From: Prochlorococcus marinus CUG1417
GTDB lineage: Bacteria > Cyanobacteriota > Cyanobacteriia > PCC-6307 > Cyanobiaceae
Assembly: GCF_017695975.1 (NCBI RefSeq)
Contig: NZ_JAAORN010000001.1
Span: forward strand, 977,666-1,041,665
DNA length: 64,000 bases
Direction of reading: 5' to 3'
The first letter of the stretch is position 1. Every line of letters begins with the position of its first letter. Of the stretch, positions 41,728 through 51,559 are shown in pieces. A model generated the notes under the pieces. That model saw only the letters and a program-made list of their open reading frames with translations, was not told the DNA's origin and did not search any database. Made by a program: the position numbers and the translations under genes.

Positions 41728-43500
41728 CTAAATGCCTACTTGAACATTCCACAAATCTGCATATATCTTGTTCTGATCTAGTAAACTTTCATGTTTTCCA
41801 CTTTCTACTATTTTACCTTTATCAATAACAATAATATTGTCCGCATTTTTTATTGTGCTTAACCTATGAGCTATTACTATTGTGGTTCTTTCTTTTGTTA
41901 TTTTAGATAATGATTTCTGAATCAAAGCCTCTGTTTCATTATCTACTGATGCTGTAGCCTCATCTAATATTAATATCGGAGCATCCTTTAAAACAGCTCT
42001 CGCCAAAGCAATTCTTTGACGTTGTCCGCCTGAGAGCCTTTGGCCCCTTTCTCCCACTATAGTTTTATAACCATCTGGTAATTGTTCAATAAATTCATGA
42101 GCTTCCGCAATCTTTGAAGCTTGAATGATGTCTCTTAAACTAGGGTTGATAGAGCCGTAAGCAATATTTTCTTGTACACTTCCATGAAATAAATAAGTTT
42201 CTTGACCTACTAAAGATATACACTTTCTTAAATCCCTCAAGTTTATTTCTTTAATTGAAATCCCATCCAAGGTTATTGATCCGTTATTACTATCATAAAT
42301 CCTAAGCAGTAGTTTTATTATTGTACTTTTCCCAGAACCTGTTAAACCAACAATTCCTAATGTTGAGTTATTTTTAATTTCGAAATTTATATTTTTTAAA
42401 GTTAAATTTCTTCCAGGATAATTAAAATTTACATTATTAAAAATTATTTCTCCTCTGATATCTTTAGCTTGAATTTTTATTTTTCCATCTTTTATTTTTA
42501 TAGGGGTATCTATAAGATCAATTACTCTATCTATTGATGCCATAGATCTCTGAAAATCATCTAAAACATGCCCCAATGTAGTCAAAGGCCACAATAGTCT
42601 TTGTGTGATAAATACTAAAAAACTATAGGTACCTACATTAAGTGTCTTATTCCAAGTTTGAAAACCTCCAATTAATAGAATTGCTATAAAAGCAAATAAT
42701 ATTGCGAATCTAATAAGAGGAATAAATGCTGAAGATAATTTTATTGCAGCCTTATTACTGCTTTGATAATCGAGACTTTCTTTATTTAATCTATTTAGTT
42801 CCCATTTTTCCTTAGTAAAACTTTTTATAGTCAGAATTCCACTTAAATTATTATTAAGTCTTGATGCCAATAGTCCAGCTTTATTTCTAACATCTCTATA
42901 TTTTGGTGCTAGCTTCCTTTGGAATTTAATTGATCCTAAAAATATAATTGGAATAGGAAAAAAAGCAAATAAAGCAATTTTTGGAGCAACAAAAATCATT
43001 GTTCCCCCAATTATTAAGACAGTTATAAATAACTGAATAATCTGATTAGCCCCTTGGTCTAGAAATCTCTCGAGTTGATTTATATCATCATTCAAAATAG
43101 ATAATAGTCTTCCAGTATTATCATTTTCAAAAAAATCCATATCTAATTCCTGGATATGTGCATAAGCTTTTATTCTTAATTTATGCTGAGATAGCTGAGC
43201 CAAATTTCTCCATAAAATCGAATATAAATATTCAAAGGAGGATTCACCAGACCAAACTATTCCTGAAGCAAATGCAAGAAAAATCAATTGCGCCGGTACT
43301 TCTTTTATCCCAAAACCAGCAATCCATGAATTCTGTTCCTTCACAACGATATCAACAGCAAGACCAATTATTACTGGTGGAGCTAAATCTAATATTTTAT
43401 TAATTATGGAACTTAAAAAAGCAAAAAATAGTAACCTTCTTTCTTCAATCAGATTCAAATAAAGTTTAATTATTGGATTTTGCTTGTTCCTAGGTCTCAT
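41728..43500 (-). CDS. ABC exporter, MsbA/MdlB type (fused membrane and ATPase domains)
   Basis: A 590-residue half-transporter. Six membrane helices occupy about residues 15-310. The nucleotide-binding domain carries Walker A GLTGSGKSTI, a Q-loop around SLVGQETYLFHG, the ABC signature LSGGQRQRIAL, Walker B ILILDEATA and the H-switch IAHRLST. It would work as a homodimer or heterodimer and export lipids, peptides or drugs; the substrate is unknown. There is no C39 peptidase domain. A small exported protein gene lies 24 bp upstream on the same strand. Confidence 0.92.
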   Translation of the reverse strand: MRPRNKQNPIIKLYLNLIEERRLLFFAFLSSIINKILDLAPPVIIGLAVDIVVKEQNSWIAGFGIKEVPAQLIFLAFASGIVWSGESSFEYLYSILWRNLAQLSQHKLRIKAYAHIQELDMDFFENDNTGRLLSILNDDINQLERFLDQGANQIIQLFITVLIIGGTMIFVAPKIALFAFFPIPIIFLGSIKFQRKLAPKYRDVRNKAGLLASRLNNNLSGILTIKSFTKEKWELNRLNKESLDYQSSNKAAIKLSSAFIPLIRFAILFAFIAILLIGGFQTWNKTLNVGTYSFLVFITQRLLWPLTTLGHVLDDFQRSMASIDRVIDLIDTPIKIKDGKIKIQAKDIRGEIIFNNVNFNYPGRNLTLKNINFEIKNNSTLGIVGLTGSGKSTIIKLLLRIYDSNNGSITLDGISIKEINLRDLRKCISLVGQETYLFHGSVQENIAYGSINPSLRDIIQASKIAEAHEFIEQLPDGYKTIVGERGQRLSGGQRQRIALARAVLKDAPILILDEATASVDNETEALIQKSLSKITKERTTIVIAHRLSTIKNADNIIVIDKGKIVESGKHESLLDQNKIYADLWNVQVGI

Positions 43501-43524
43501 AAAATAACGATTAAATTTTTTCTA

Positions 43525-43806
43525 TTATGGTTTAAATTTATTTTTAGTTTCTAATTTACATTTTGTTTTTGCATCTTGATGACTAGCAGTTTGCGTAAAT
43601 TCTTCGTAGTAACATTCACACGTTTCATTAGCAATTTCTTCACTATATAGCATTTCTGCTCGCAACATTTCCTCTTTGACACTCTGAAGACAAAATAATT
43701 TTATAATTGAATTTTTTTTTATTTGAGCTAAATAATAACTATTAAAAGAGTTGAATAGGATCATCAGATTCACAAAAATAAAGAATTTACATTTGCTAGC
43801 TTTCAT
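43525..43806 (-). CDS. Small exported cysteine-containing protein, unknown
   Basis: A 93-residue ORF beginning MKASKCKFFIFVNLM, with a basic start and a hydrophobic core (about 8-25) typical of a signal peptide, possibly cleaved after about residue 27. The mature part has four cysteines (Cys39, Cys63, Cys65, Cys83; note CEC) and is acidic then basic at the end. Four cysteines could give two disulfides in the periplasm. No family recognised. It ends 24 bp before the ABC exporter gene and starts 9 bp after the DEAD-box helicase stop, all leftward, so it is likely on one transcript. Confidence 0.6.
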   Translation of the reverse strand: MKASKCKFFIFVNLMILFNSFNSYYLAQIKKNSIIKLFCLQSVKEEMLRAEMLYSEEIANETCECYYEEFTQTASHQDAKTKCKLETKNKFKP

Positions 43807-43815
43807 TCTCTATGC

Positions 43816-45603
43816 TTAGTTTCTGACTTTAATTTTTTTTAATTTATTTTTAGTTTCTCTATGGAGATCTCTGGGTAAATCGACCAAACTATAATCATTA
43901 AAAATCTGTATCTTACCTATGGATCTACCATTTATATTAGTTGAATTACAGATTGAGGATATAATATTTGCAACTCTAATCCCATCAAATTTTCCAAAGT
44001 TAAATTTGTAGGTTTCAAAGGAATCATTTTGATAATTATTTCTTCTATTTGAATTTCTTATCCGATTATTACCATTTCTATTTGATCTATTTCGATCAGT
44101 ATTATTTTGTTTATGAATCCAAGAATCATCTTCATTAACAAAAAATGCTTTATTACCTATTACTAAGTTAATCGCAGCCATTGCAATATTTGAGTCATCC
44201 ATAGAATGTTTTTCTTTTAAATTATCTAGTAAATCGATAATCAATGCTTTATTTTCTTCATTTTCTTCTTTAGCTAAAGAACTCTTATTAACGTTCTCTA
44301 TAAGTTTCTCCATTCTTTTTTCATTTATTATTTTATTACTTGGTATATTAATTTCTTCAATCTTAGTTCTCGTTGAGTTTTCTAAGTTTCTAAGAAAATG
44401 TTTTTCTCTTTGATTAACAAATAAAATTGCCTCTCCTGATCTACCTGCCCTACCAGTTCTTCCAATTCTATGAGTATATGTTTCCTTATCAAAAGGAAAA
44501 TCATAATTAACAACAAGTTTTATCCTCTCAACATCTAATCCTCTAGCTGCTACATCAGTTGCAACAAGGATATCAATAAATCCTTTTTTTAATCTATCTA
44601 CAGTATTTTCTCTTTGATTTTGAGGTATATCTCCATTGAGTACTGCTACAGTATGACCTGAATTTTCTAAAGCTTCAGCTATTGAAGTAGTAAGTAGTTT
44701 TGTCCTCACAAAAATTATTACTCCTTCATTATTAAGTTCCAATATTCTTTTTAAAGCATCTAACTTATGATGCCTTTGTACATATAGAAATTTCTGAGAA
44801 ATTAATTGAGTTTCTTTTTTGACACTTTTGATCAATATTTCGGCAGGATCATTTAGATATTTTTTTGCTATATTTCTAATCTCAGTAGGCATTGTTGCTG
44901 AAAATAATACCATCTGCTTATTTTCCGGAAGTTGATCTATTATCCATTCAATATCTTCAAGAAAACCCATATTTAACATTTCATCTGCCTCATCTAAAAC
45001 AAGACAATTTATATCTTTGATTTTAAAAGTTCCCTGCCTTATATGATCCATTATTCGGCCAGGGGTTCCAACTACTACATCAACTTTTCTTTTCAATGCG
45101 GAAATTTGGTTTCGATAGTCGGTACCTCCATATATTGCAACCGTCTTGAAATTACTAGATTCAGAACTATAACTTTTAAAAGATTCTGCGACTTGAGTTG
45201 CCAATTCTCTAGTTGGAGTCATAACTAAAACCTTTGCATTTAATTCTTTGTTATCTGCAAGTTTTTCTATTAATGGTAATGCGAAAGCTGCGGTCTTTCC
45301 TGTTCCAGTTTGTGCTTGGCCTAGTAAATCTCTGCCTAACATTAATTCAGGAATTGCAGCTTTTTGTATGGGAGTTGGATTTTTGTATCCTTTATTTCTT
45401 AACGAATTTAAGATCGATTGATTAAATCCAAAATCTAGAAATCCATTCTCAATATCATTATCGTTACCTTTCGATAGTTCCAATTGTTGAGAATCAATTT
45501 CTTTTTTGTTTTCTAAGTTCTTTAACTCAAGAAGGGGGTTATCTTCATTCTGAAACTTATCCTGCTCGCTACCAAGAGAGCTATTATCTTTTTTTAAAGC
45601 CAT
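43816..45603 (-). CDS. deaD: DEAD-box ATP-dependent RNA helicase
   Basis: A 595-residue DEAD-box helicase of the DeaD/CsdA group. The helicase core (about 55-420) has the Q motif FGFNQSILNSLRNKG region, AQTGTGKTAAF, PTRELATQ, GTPGRIMDH, LDEADEML, SATMP, ARGLD and HRIGRTGRAGR. After a charged stretch comes an Asn/Arg-rich low-complexity linker (about 500-530) and a C-terminal DbpA-like RNA-binding domain (GIRVANIISSIC). The acidic-Asp N-terminal tail of about 60 residues is variable. Such enzymes remodel rRNA and mRNA in the cold. A hairpin lies just before its start codon. Confidence 0.93.
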   Translation of the reverse strand: MALKKDNSSLGSEQDKFQNEDNPLLELKNLENKKEIDSQQLELSKGNDNDIENGFLDFGFNQSILNSLRNKGYKNPTPIQKAAIPELMLGRDLLGQAQTGTGKTAAFALPLIEKLADNKELNAKVLVMTPTRELATQVAESFKSYSSESSNFKTVAIYGGTDYRNQISALKRKVDVVVGTPGRIMDHIRQGTFKIKDINCLVLDEADEMLNMGFLEDIEWIIDQLPENKQMVLFSATMPTEIRNIAKKYLNDPAEILIKSVKKETQLISQKFLYVQRHHKLDALKRILELNNEGVIIFVRTKLLTTSIAEALENSGHTVAVLNGDIPQNQRENTVDRLKKGFIDILVATDVAARGLDVERIKLVVNYDFPFDKETYTHRIGRTGRAGRSGEAILFVNQREKHFLRNLENSTRTKIEEINIPSNKIINEKRMEKLIENVNKSSLAKEENEENKALIIDLLDNLKEKHSMDDSNIAMAAINLVIGNKAFFVNEDDSWIHKQNNTDRNRSNRNGNNRIRNSNRRNNYQNDSFETYKFNFGKFDGIRVANIISSICNSTNINGRSIGKIQIFNDYSLVDLPRDLHRETKNKLKKIKVRN

Positions 45604-45610
45604 TTTAAAT

Positions 45611-45633
45611 GCCCAATAATCTTCTGATTAGGC
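45611..45633 (-). promoter_or_regulatory. Possible 5'-leader hairpin of the DEAD-box helicase gene
   Basis: Read on the gene strand, GCCTAATC-AGAA-GATTATTGGGC forms a short hairpin (TAATC with GATTA, GCC with GGC, a small bulge) 8 to 30 nt before the start codon, where the ribosome-binding site should be. It could affect translation start. No other clear Shine-Dalgarno sequence is present. Confidence 0.4.
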
Positions 45634-45741
45634 ATTCAACAAATATCTAAATTTACTTAAATTGTTGACTAGCCTTGCAGAGTCGAATTATTAATCTAAC
45701 ATCTTGAGGTTAAAATACTACCAATTGCCCAAAAATAAAAT

Positions 45742-47445
45742 TTAATCTAAATAATATATATTTAAAAATTTTTTTGCTCTTGTAACAGCAGTATAAAATA
45801 ATCTTCTTTCAAAATTATCTCTACAAAAGATATTCTTAATATCTTTTTGTTCTTTTTCAGCATATTGCTTTCTTCTATATTTTTGGGACCACAAAATGCT
45901 TACTTTTTCAGCTTCACTTCCTTGAGATTTATGAATAGTAATGGCTATTGCTGGCACAACGTTTTCTAAATTAGATGGATCAATTAAGGAGACAATTTCT
46001 TCGTTATTATCATTAAATTTTCTAAAAAGATATTTTCTCTCATTTTTTAAACCTATAAGTACACCTATATCGCCATTTGACAATCCAAGTTCATTATTAT
46101 TTTTTGTACACATGATCGGAACACCCTCGTTAAGAGTTCTAAGGTCATAAGGTTTTCTTTGACCCAAAACAATTTCATTTAAATATTCAACACTCCAAAT
46201 TCCTGAATTTTTTTCACATAAAATCATATGACTTTGTAAATCCAGAAATATTTTATCTACTAAATCTTTTTCATTAAGCAATAAATTATCAATACCCTCA
46301 TCAAATATATATTTTTTTTTACTTAAATTTGAAGTTGAAAGATTTAAATTATCTAGATAACTTGTAATCGAAAATAATAGATTTTTTGGAATATCTTTTT
46401 CTTTACTTTTTGAAATAGCAACTTCCCTAGATTTGTTATCTTTTTCTAATTCATTTATCTTTTGATTAATTAAAGAATAATCATTATTAAATATTAAACT
46501 ACTAATTAATGCTATATCTCCAATATTTCTATAAGTTTTTTCTAAATTTACTACACAAGATTTAAGTAAACTAATTTCACAATATTCAAACAAGTAATTC
46601 CAGATAGAACAGTTATTTACTGGGGATAATTGATTTTTATCTCCAACTAAAATAATTTTACAGTCCTTTGCTAGTAAATTAAAAACTGATTCAATCAAAT
46701 CGATATTAACCATTGACATTTCATCAATTATGAAAATATCAAGTTCCTTTACTTTAAATTTCAACTTAAGAGATTTATTTTGAGAATTTAAAATCCATCT
46801 ATGTAAAGTTTGAAATTCAATTTGGTCTAGGTATTTGGCAAAGGAAATATTTTTTTTATCATTAAGCGCCTCTTTTAGACGAGCTGTGGCTTTACCCGTT
46901 GGAGCAGACAAGCCAATATTTAAGAAGTTATCAATTCGAAGGAGTTCAAGTATTAAGTTTATAATTAAGGTTGTTTTACCGGTACCTGGTCCTCCTTGCA
47001 GAAAAATTAAGTTTGAGTATTTAAATATATTTTTAATTTGATCAATTTTATTATCATCTTCATAAAATATCGCTTTTATTAAATTATTAGAATCTATTTT
47101 TTTTAAAAATGAATTAATAACTCTTTCTATCTTTGTTGACCATTTTGCAAGGGATAATTTTCTATCTACTAATAGGAATGGAGAATTTAGGGAACCTATC
47201 AAGCCTATATTTTTTAAAATATCTAGATGTTTGTTGGGCCAGCCATCTTCTAATAATTCAAAGATTATTAAACTATTATCTACATCAATAATAGTTTCAC
47301 CGTTTTTTTCAAACTCTAATAAAATCTTTATTGTATCTTTTACAAAATTACCATACTTTTTTTCATTGAATTTAAATATCCCCAAGATTAAATCAAATAT
47401 ATGATCGAATTGGAACTTTTCAATATCCATAGTTGTTTTAGTCAT
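45742..47445 (-). CDS. recD: Exodeoxyribonuclease V alpha subunit RecD
   Basis: RecD is the 5'-3' helicase subunit of RecBCD, which unwinds and cuts DNA from double-strand ends. The 567-residue protein has an N-terminal domain of about 125 residues, then Walker A GGPGTGKTT (151-159), IDEMSMVN (Walker B), GDKNQLSPV (motif III) and the C-terminal IAITIHKSQGSEAEKV and YTAVTRAKKFL blocks. E. coli RecD has 608 residues. The start is 1 bp from the recB stop. Cyanobacteria in general do not carry recBCD; this set looks acquired in the picocyanobacterial lineage. Confidence 0.92.
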   Translation of the reverse strand: MTKTTMDIEKFQFDHIFDLILGIFKFNEKKYGNFVKDTIKILLEFEKNGETIIDVDNSLIIFELLEDGWPNKHLDILKNIGLIGSLNSPFLLVDRKLSLAKWSTKIERVINSFLKKIDSNNLIKAIFYEDDNKIDQIKNIFKYSNLIFLQGGPGTGKTTLIINLILELLRIDNFLNIGLSAPTGKATARLKEALNDKKNISFAKYLDQIEFQTLHRWILNSQNKSLKLKFKVKELDIFIIDEMSMVNIDLIESVFNLLAKDCKIILVGDKNQLSPVNNCSIWNYLFEYCEISLLKSCVVNLEKTYRNIGDIALISSLIFNNDYSLINQKINELEKDNKSREVAISKSKEKDIPKNLLFSITSYLDNLNLSTSNLSKKKYIFDEGIDNLLLNEKDLVDKIFLDLQSHMILCEKNSGIWSVEYLNEIVLGQRKPYDLRTLNEGVPIMCTKNNNELGLSNGDIGVLIGLKNERKYLFRKFNDNNEEIVSLIDPSNLENVVPAIAITIHKSQGSEAEKVSILWSQKYRRKQYAEKEQKDIKNIFCRDNFERRLFYTAVTRAKKFLNIYYLD

Positions 47446-47446
47446 T

Positions 47447-50400
47447 CTAAAAAAGTTTATCCAAATAATTAATTCTCTTTAAAGGCGCATTACTAATAAA
47501 AATACCTGGAGATATATCATTTGAATTAGAATTTTTAAATAATTCAAGATCTGGTAATCCCTTTAAAAACAAATAAATATATCCTCCTAGATTTTTACTT
47601 GGTTGATAATTTTTAAGTCGCCACTTTAATAATCTATGCAATGCTAATAAATAAAGATGAGATTGTAAGGGATAATGATGTTTAATCATTTCATCTCTCA
47701 TTTTTTCATGGGTATAATTTCTTGGTAAACATTGACTATTATCACTTCCAGAAATCAAATTACTTTTCCAATCAATTAACCACCATTTACTATCTTCTAG
47801 GGTAGGACCTACGGGGAAAATACAATCTATACATCCTGAATGAAAGCCTTTATTCATAATTTGAAGATCATTTATTTTATCTGCATATTCTTTACCAAAT
47901 TCATATTCCTGATCTAGAAGAAAGCATTTTGATATGTCGAGAGAATTTATATTTCTACCTTCATAAGATAGTGTTAAATCATATTTAACTTCCTTAAGTA
48001 AATATTCATTGGGAATATCAACTAGTTTCTTGTTTTGTAATTCACTCCCTAAAGGTATATTTATAACTCTTAAAATTGCATCTTTCACTTTCAAAGCCAA
48101 AGAAGTATCTATTTGATGAAAGTTCAATTCCTCAATAATTAAATTGATTAATTCTTGATTATTATCATTTCTAAATGCAAATCTTTCTATTATTTTGTGC
48201 AAGCAAGTCCCTGCGATATTACCTATAGGAAATTCACTTAATGGATTTGGATAAGAAAAATAATTGGGATAATTATTTGATTGCTTAAAATTAGACTTTT
48301 TGATAATTGAGATATTATCTTCATAATCCTTAAATTGATTAATGTCTGCATCAATATTTTTATCTTTAAGCATCCAAGAAGAATAACTTGAATAAGAAAA
48401 GAATTGATCAGAATTAAATTTTTTAGATATTTTTTTATTAAAATTATTGATTTTCCAAAGATTATTATTAAATCGATTAATTTGGAACTTTTCGAAAATT
48501 TCTTTAATTTTCTCTTTCTCTATACTATCTTCAAAATTAGACTTATAAATATTAATATTTTCGAAATTATTAAATAAATCATTATTTAATATATTATTTG
48601 TATCTTCTAGATCATTAAAAACTATAAGTTTATATTTAGCTCTTGTAAGTGCTACATAAATTAACCTCTCACTTTCCTTAAATAAATCTTCTTCTTCTAT
48701 TAATTTAAATTTTTCAACCTTCGTATAATTATTAGAAATATTAATATATATGTTTCTATCAATATTTGACTTCCAAATAGGACCTTTAATTTTATTTGAC
48801 TTATTAGAAATAATTGAGAGATATGGACATATGACAATATCAAATTCGAGGCCCTTACTACTATGAATGGTAGAAAGATTTATTCCATTTTGAAGATTAT
48901 TATCTTTCGTCAAAAAATCTTCTCCAATACAAATTCTTGATGAATGATCTAACTGATTTTTATACCAATTAGAAACTTTATTAAGATTAAAATCATTATT
49001 CATTAATTCTATTTCAAGAATTTCTGAAAGCTGAAATAAATTTGAATTTAAATCTGAATCTTGAATAATTGAGGATGACTTATAATTTATAAGAAGTTCA
49101 TTAACAATATTTAAAACCCCTTTTTCTCTAAGTTCTAGGGACCAAGTAATGCATTTATTAATCAAAATTTCTAAATCATTACTAATTCCATTATCAAGTA
49201 ATTCTTCTAATTCAAGTTCTATAAACTTTGAAGCAGCTAGCAAATTTATATTTTTAATAACCCTCGGATTTAATAAACAGTCAATGAATAAAAGTAATAG
49301 GGAACTTGCTTCAGTATCAAAAATATTTTGTTTATTTTGAATTTTGCATGGTAAGTTAAACTGATTTAATTTGTTTTTCAAATCTAAGCATTGGAAATTA
49401 TTTAATGTAAGAATCGCAATTTTATTAATATCAATTATTTTATTATTAAAAATAAAGTTAACTATGTAATTAGTTACAAGATCCTCTATATCAGTCTCTT
49501 TATTTGAATATTCTACAATTTCAAATACATTATTAAATTTAAATACAGAATTAATATTTTCATTAATTCTAGAGGTTAATTTCTTATAATTTAGTTCTGA
49601 TTTTTTTAGTCCATTCTTATAAAGTTTATTAATAACTTCTAATAAAGTTTTTGAGGATCTATAGTTATCTGTAAGACTAAAAACTTCGATTGCATCCGAT
49701 CTTGCATCTAAATAAGTTTTAATATCTCCACCTCTGAATTTGTAAATCGCTTGTTTAGGATCACCTACACAAAGTAAAAAATGATTCTTTGTATAAAAGA
49801 ACTTTTTTATTAGATTCCATTGAGAATTATCTGTATCTTGAAACTCATCTACAAAAACACATTTAAATCTTTTTTGAATTTTAGATAGAGTAATACTATT
49901 GCTACTTTCTGAATTTAGAAATGTATTTTCTACTGTTTTTATAAGATCATTGAAGTTAAAAATAGAAAAACTTTTCTTTAATTCAATTAATTTTATATAA
50001 GCTAATTGGGTAAATATTCTTACAAATTCGGTATAGAATCCTTCTTTTATTTTATAAATTTTATCTTGTAATAAATTAAATTTGTTAAAATCTAATTTAA
50101 GATTATGTTTTTTAATTTCTTTAGAAATATTTTCTTTATAAAAATATTTTAATAAAAGATCGTCTTTAGAAATTTCATATAGAAAATCAATCACATTTTT
50201 TGAATCAATTTTTTTATTAATCTCTTCAATCCAATAATTTATTTGAGTAAACTTATCATTTCTCGGTTTTGCAGCATATATTTGACTTTTACCACCACTC
50301 TCCTTAATTAATTTTCCCAACTCTATAAGTTGTAAAAATAATTCCTTACCTTTAATATTCCATTCAACACAAAACTCATTCCAATTTAAATAAAAAAATT

Positions 50401-51073
50401 CATTAAAATAATTATTTAAATCAATTATCTTATAGTTATTATTTATTTGAAATTTACAAATATTTTCTTGATCTATATTTTTTAGAATTTCCACAAAAAA
50501 TGACTTATTGATTCTACTTCCAAATCTAGAACTTATTTTTTTTTTGTTAACTGCTGAAATTAGCTTAGGATTAAGATTGAGAAAATCATCAATCCACAAA
50601 TTATCTATCACATCTTTATACAAATTATCAATATTATTATCAATGCATGGATCTTGTGTTAAACCTATTTCAAAACTATATTCATCAATAATATTATTGC
50701 AAAAAGAATGGAATGTGGTTACTTGTAATTTATAAATTTCGTTAAAAAAATTATCAATTTCATATATAATTTTTTCCTTAGATTTTTCCTTCTCCTTAAA
50801 TTTTAGATACCAATCCTTAAGGGTATTATCTAACTTACTTTCATTATGATTTTGCAAATATAATTTTAAATCCTTAAATCTCAAAAATATTTTTTCTCGT
50901 AATTCAGAACAGGTATTTTTTGTAAAACTTAATAAGAGTATCTCATCTGGTTTAATTTTTTTTTCTAAAACACTTCTTAAAACTAGGTGAGCTAAAGTGA
51001 AACTTTTACCAGTTCCAGCACTTGCCTCTACTAATTTAAATTTATTATCTAATTGAATTTCATTAATATCCAT
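47447..51073 (-). CDS. recB: Exodeoxyribonuclease V beta subunit RecB
   Basis: RecB is the 3'-5' helicase and nuclease subunit. The 1208-residue protein opens with the SF1A Walker A VEASAGTGKSFTLAH (15-29), followed by FVDEFQDTD (motif II), VGDPKQAIYKFRGGD (motif III), YRSSKTLLE (motif IV) and ERLIYVALTRAKYKL (motif VI). The C-terminal nuclease domain has HKIIERFAF, the Asp of GCIDCIF and WWLIDWKSNL, the D-x-K pair required for cleavage. Both activities therefore appear intact. E. coli RecB has 1180 residues. AT-richness and Asn/Lys runs match the neighbouring genes. Confidence 0.95.
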   Translation of the reverse strand: MDINEIQLDNKFKLVEASAGTGKSFTLAHLVLRSVLEKKIKPDEILLLSFTKNTCSELREKIFLRFKDLKLYLQNHNESKLDNTLKDWYLKFKEKEKSKEKIIYEIDNFFNEIYKLQVTTFHSFCNNIIDEYSFEIGLTQDPCIDNNIDNLYKDVIDNLWIDDFLNLNPKLISAVNKKKISSRFGSRINKSFFVEILKNIDQENICKFQINNNYKIIDLNNYFNEFFYLNWNEFCVEWNIKGKELFLQLIELGKLIKESGGKSQIYAAKPRNDKFTQINYWIEEINKKIDSKNVIDFLYEISKDDLLLKYFYKENISKEIKKHNLKLDFNKFNLLQDKIYKIKEGFYTEFVRIFTQLAYIKLIELKKSFSIFNFNDLIKTVENTFLNSESSNSITLSKIQKRFKCVFVDEFQDTDNSQWNLIKKFFYTKNHFLLCVGDPKQAIYKFRGGDIKTYLDARSDAIEVFSLTDNYRSSKTLLEVINKLYKNGLKKSELNYKKLTSRINENINSVFKFNNVFEIVEYSNKETDIEDLVTNYIVNFIFNNKIIDINKIAILTLNNFQCLDLKNKLNQFNLPCKIQNKQNIFDTEASSLLLLFIDCLLNPRVIKNINLLAASKFIELELEELLDNGISNDLEILINKCITWSLELREKGVLNIVNELLINYKSSSIIQDSDLNSNLFQLSEILEIELMNNDFNLNKVSNWYKNQLDHSSRICIGEDFLTKDNNLQNGINLSTIHSSKGLEFDIVICPYLSIISNKSNKIKGPIWKSNIDRNIYINISNNYTKVEKFKLIEEEDLFKESERLIYVALTRAKYKLIVFNDLEDTNNILNNDLFNNFENINIYKSNFEDSIEKEKIKEIFEKFQINRFNNNLWKINNFNKKISKKFNSDQFFSYSSYSSWMLKDKNIDADINQFKDYEDNISIIKKSNFKQSNNYPNYFSYPNPLSEFPIGNIAGTCLHKIIERFAFRNDNNQELINLIIEELNFHQIDTSLALKVKDAILRVINIPLGSELQNKKLVDIPNEYLLKEVKYDLTLSYEGRNINSLDISKCFLLDQEYEFGKEYADKINDLQIMNKGFHSGCIDCIFPVGPTLEDSKWWLIDWKSNLISGSDNSQCLPRNYTHEKMRDEMIKHHYPLQSHLYLLALHRLLKWRLKNYQPSKNLGGYIYLFLKGLPDLELFKNSNSNDISPGIFISNAPLKRINYLDKLF

Positions 51074-51085
51074 ATCTTTATTAAG

Positions 51086-51559
51086 TTAATATTTGACCTC
51101 ATTTTTATAAAGAAAGTAATTCTTAAATTTATTATTTAAATATTGCTCTTCTAAAGCAATCTTAAATTTAATAATTAAAGCCAGACTTATTAATAAAAAT
51201 AAATAATAAATAGATAACTTTGTTATAAAAAATCCAATGGAAATAAATATTAATGAATAGTACATAGGATGCCGCGTAAATCGATAAATACCTGTAGTTA
51301 CGAGATTGCTATTGTGTATAGGTCTTGGGAAAGGGGATAAATTTCTTCCTAGATCTTTAATTGCAACTAATAATATTATGAAGGAGGTTATTATCATTAA
51401 AGACCCTAACAAATAAGAAAAAGGACTAACTTGAATTATTTGTTTTTGTGGAATAAATTCCCATCGAAAAAAATGGAGGATAATAATAAAAAACTGTAAA
51501 AAAACAAGTATTGTTTCATAAGCAGCTTTTAAAAAAAATTTAAACTGAAATTTATTCAT
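51086..51559 (-). CDS. Isoprenylcysteine carboxyl methyltransferase/phospholipid methyltransferase-like membrane protein
   Basis: A 157-residue membrane protein with four hydrophobic segments (about 14-30, 43-64, 98-118 and 122-140). The central motif GRNLSPFPRPIHNSNLVTTG followed by IYRFTRHPMYYSL (here YRFTRHPMY) is the ICMT/PEMT methyltransferase signature, in which the RHPxY block binds S-adenosylmethionine. Substrates in bacteria are mostly unknown. Its ATG shares the last base of the recC stop codon and recB starts 12 bp later, so it is translated within the recC-recB operon, a place where no DNA repair role is expected. Confidence 0.85.
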   Translation of the reverse strand: MNKFQFKFFLKAAYETILVFLQFFIIILHFFRWEFIPQKQIIQVSPFSYLLGSLMIITSFIILLVAIKDLGRNLSPFPRPIHNSNLVTTGIYRFTRHPMYYSLIFISIGFFITKLSIYYLFLLISLALIIKFKIALEEQYLNNKFKNYFLYKNEVKY

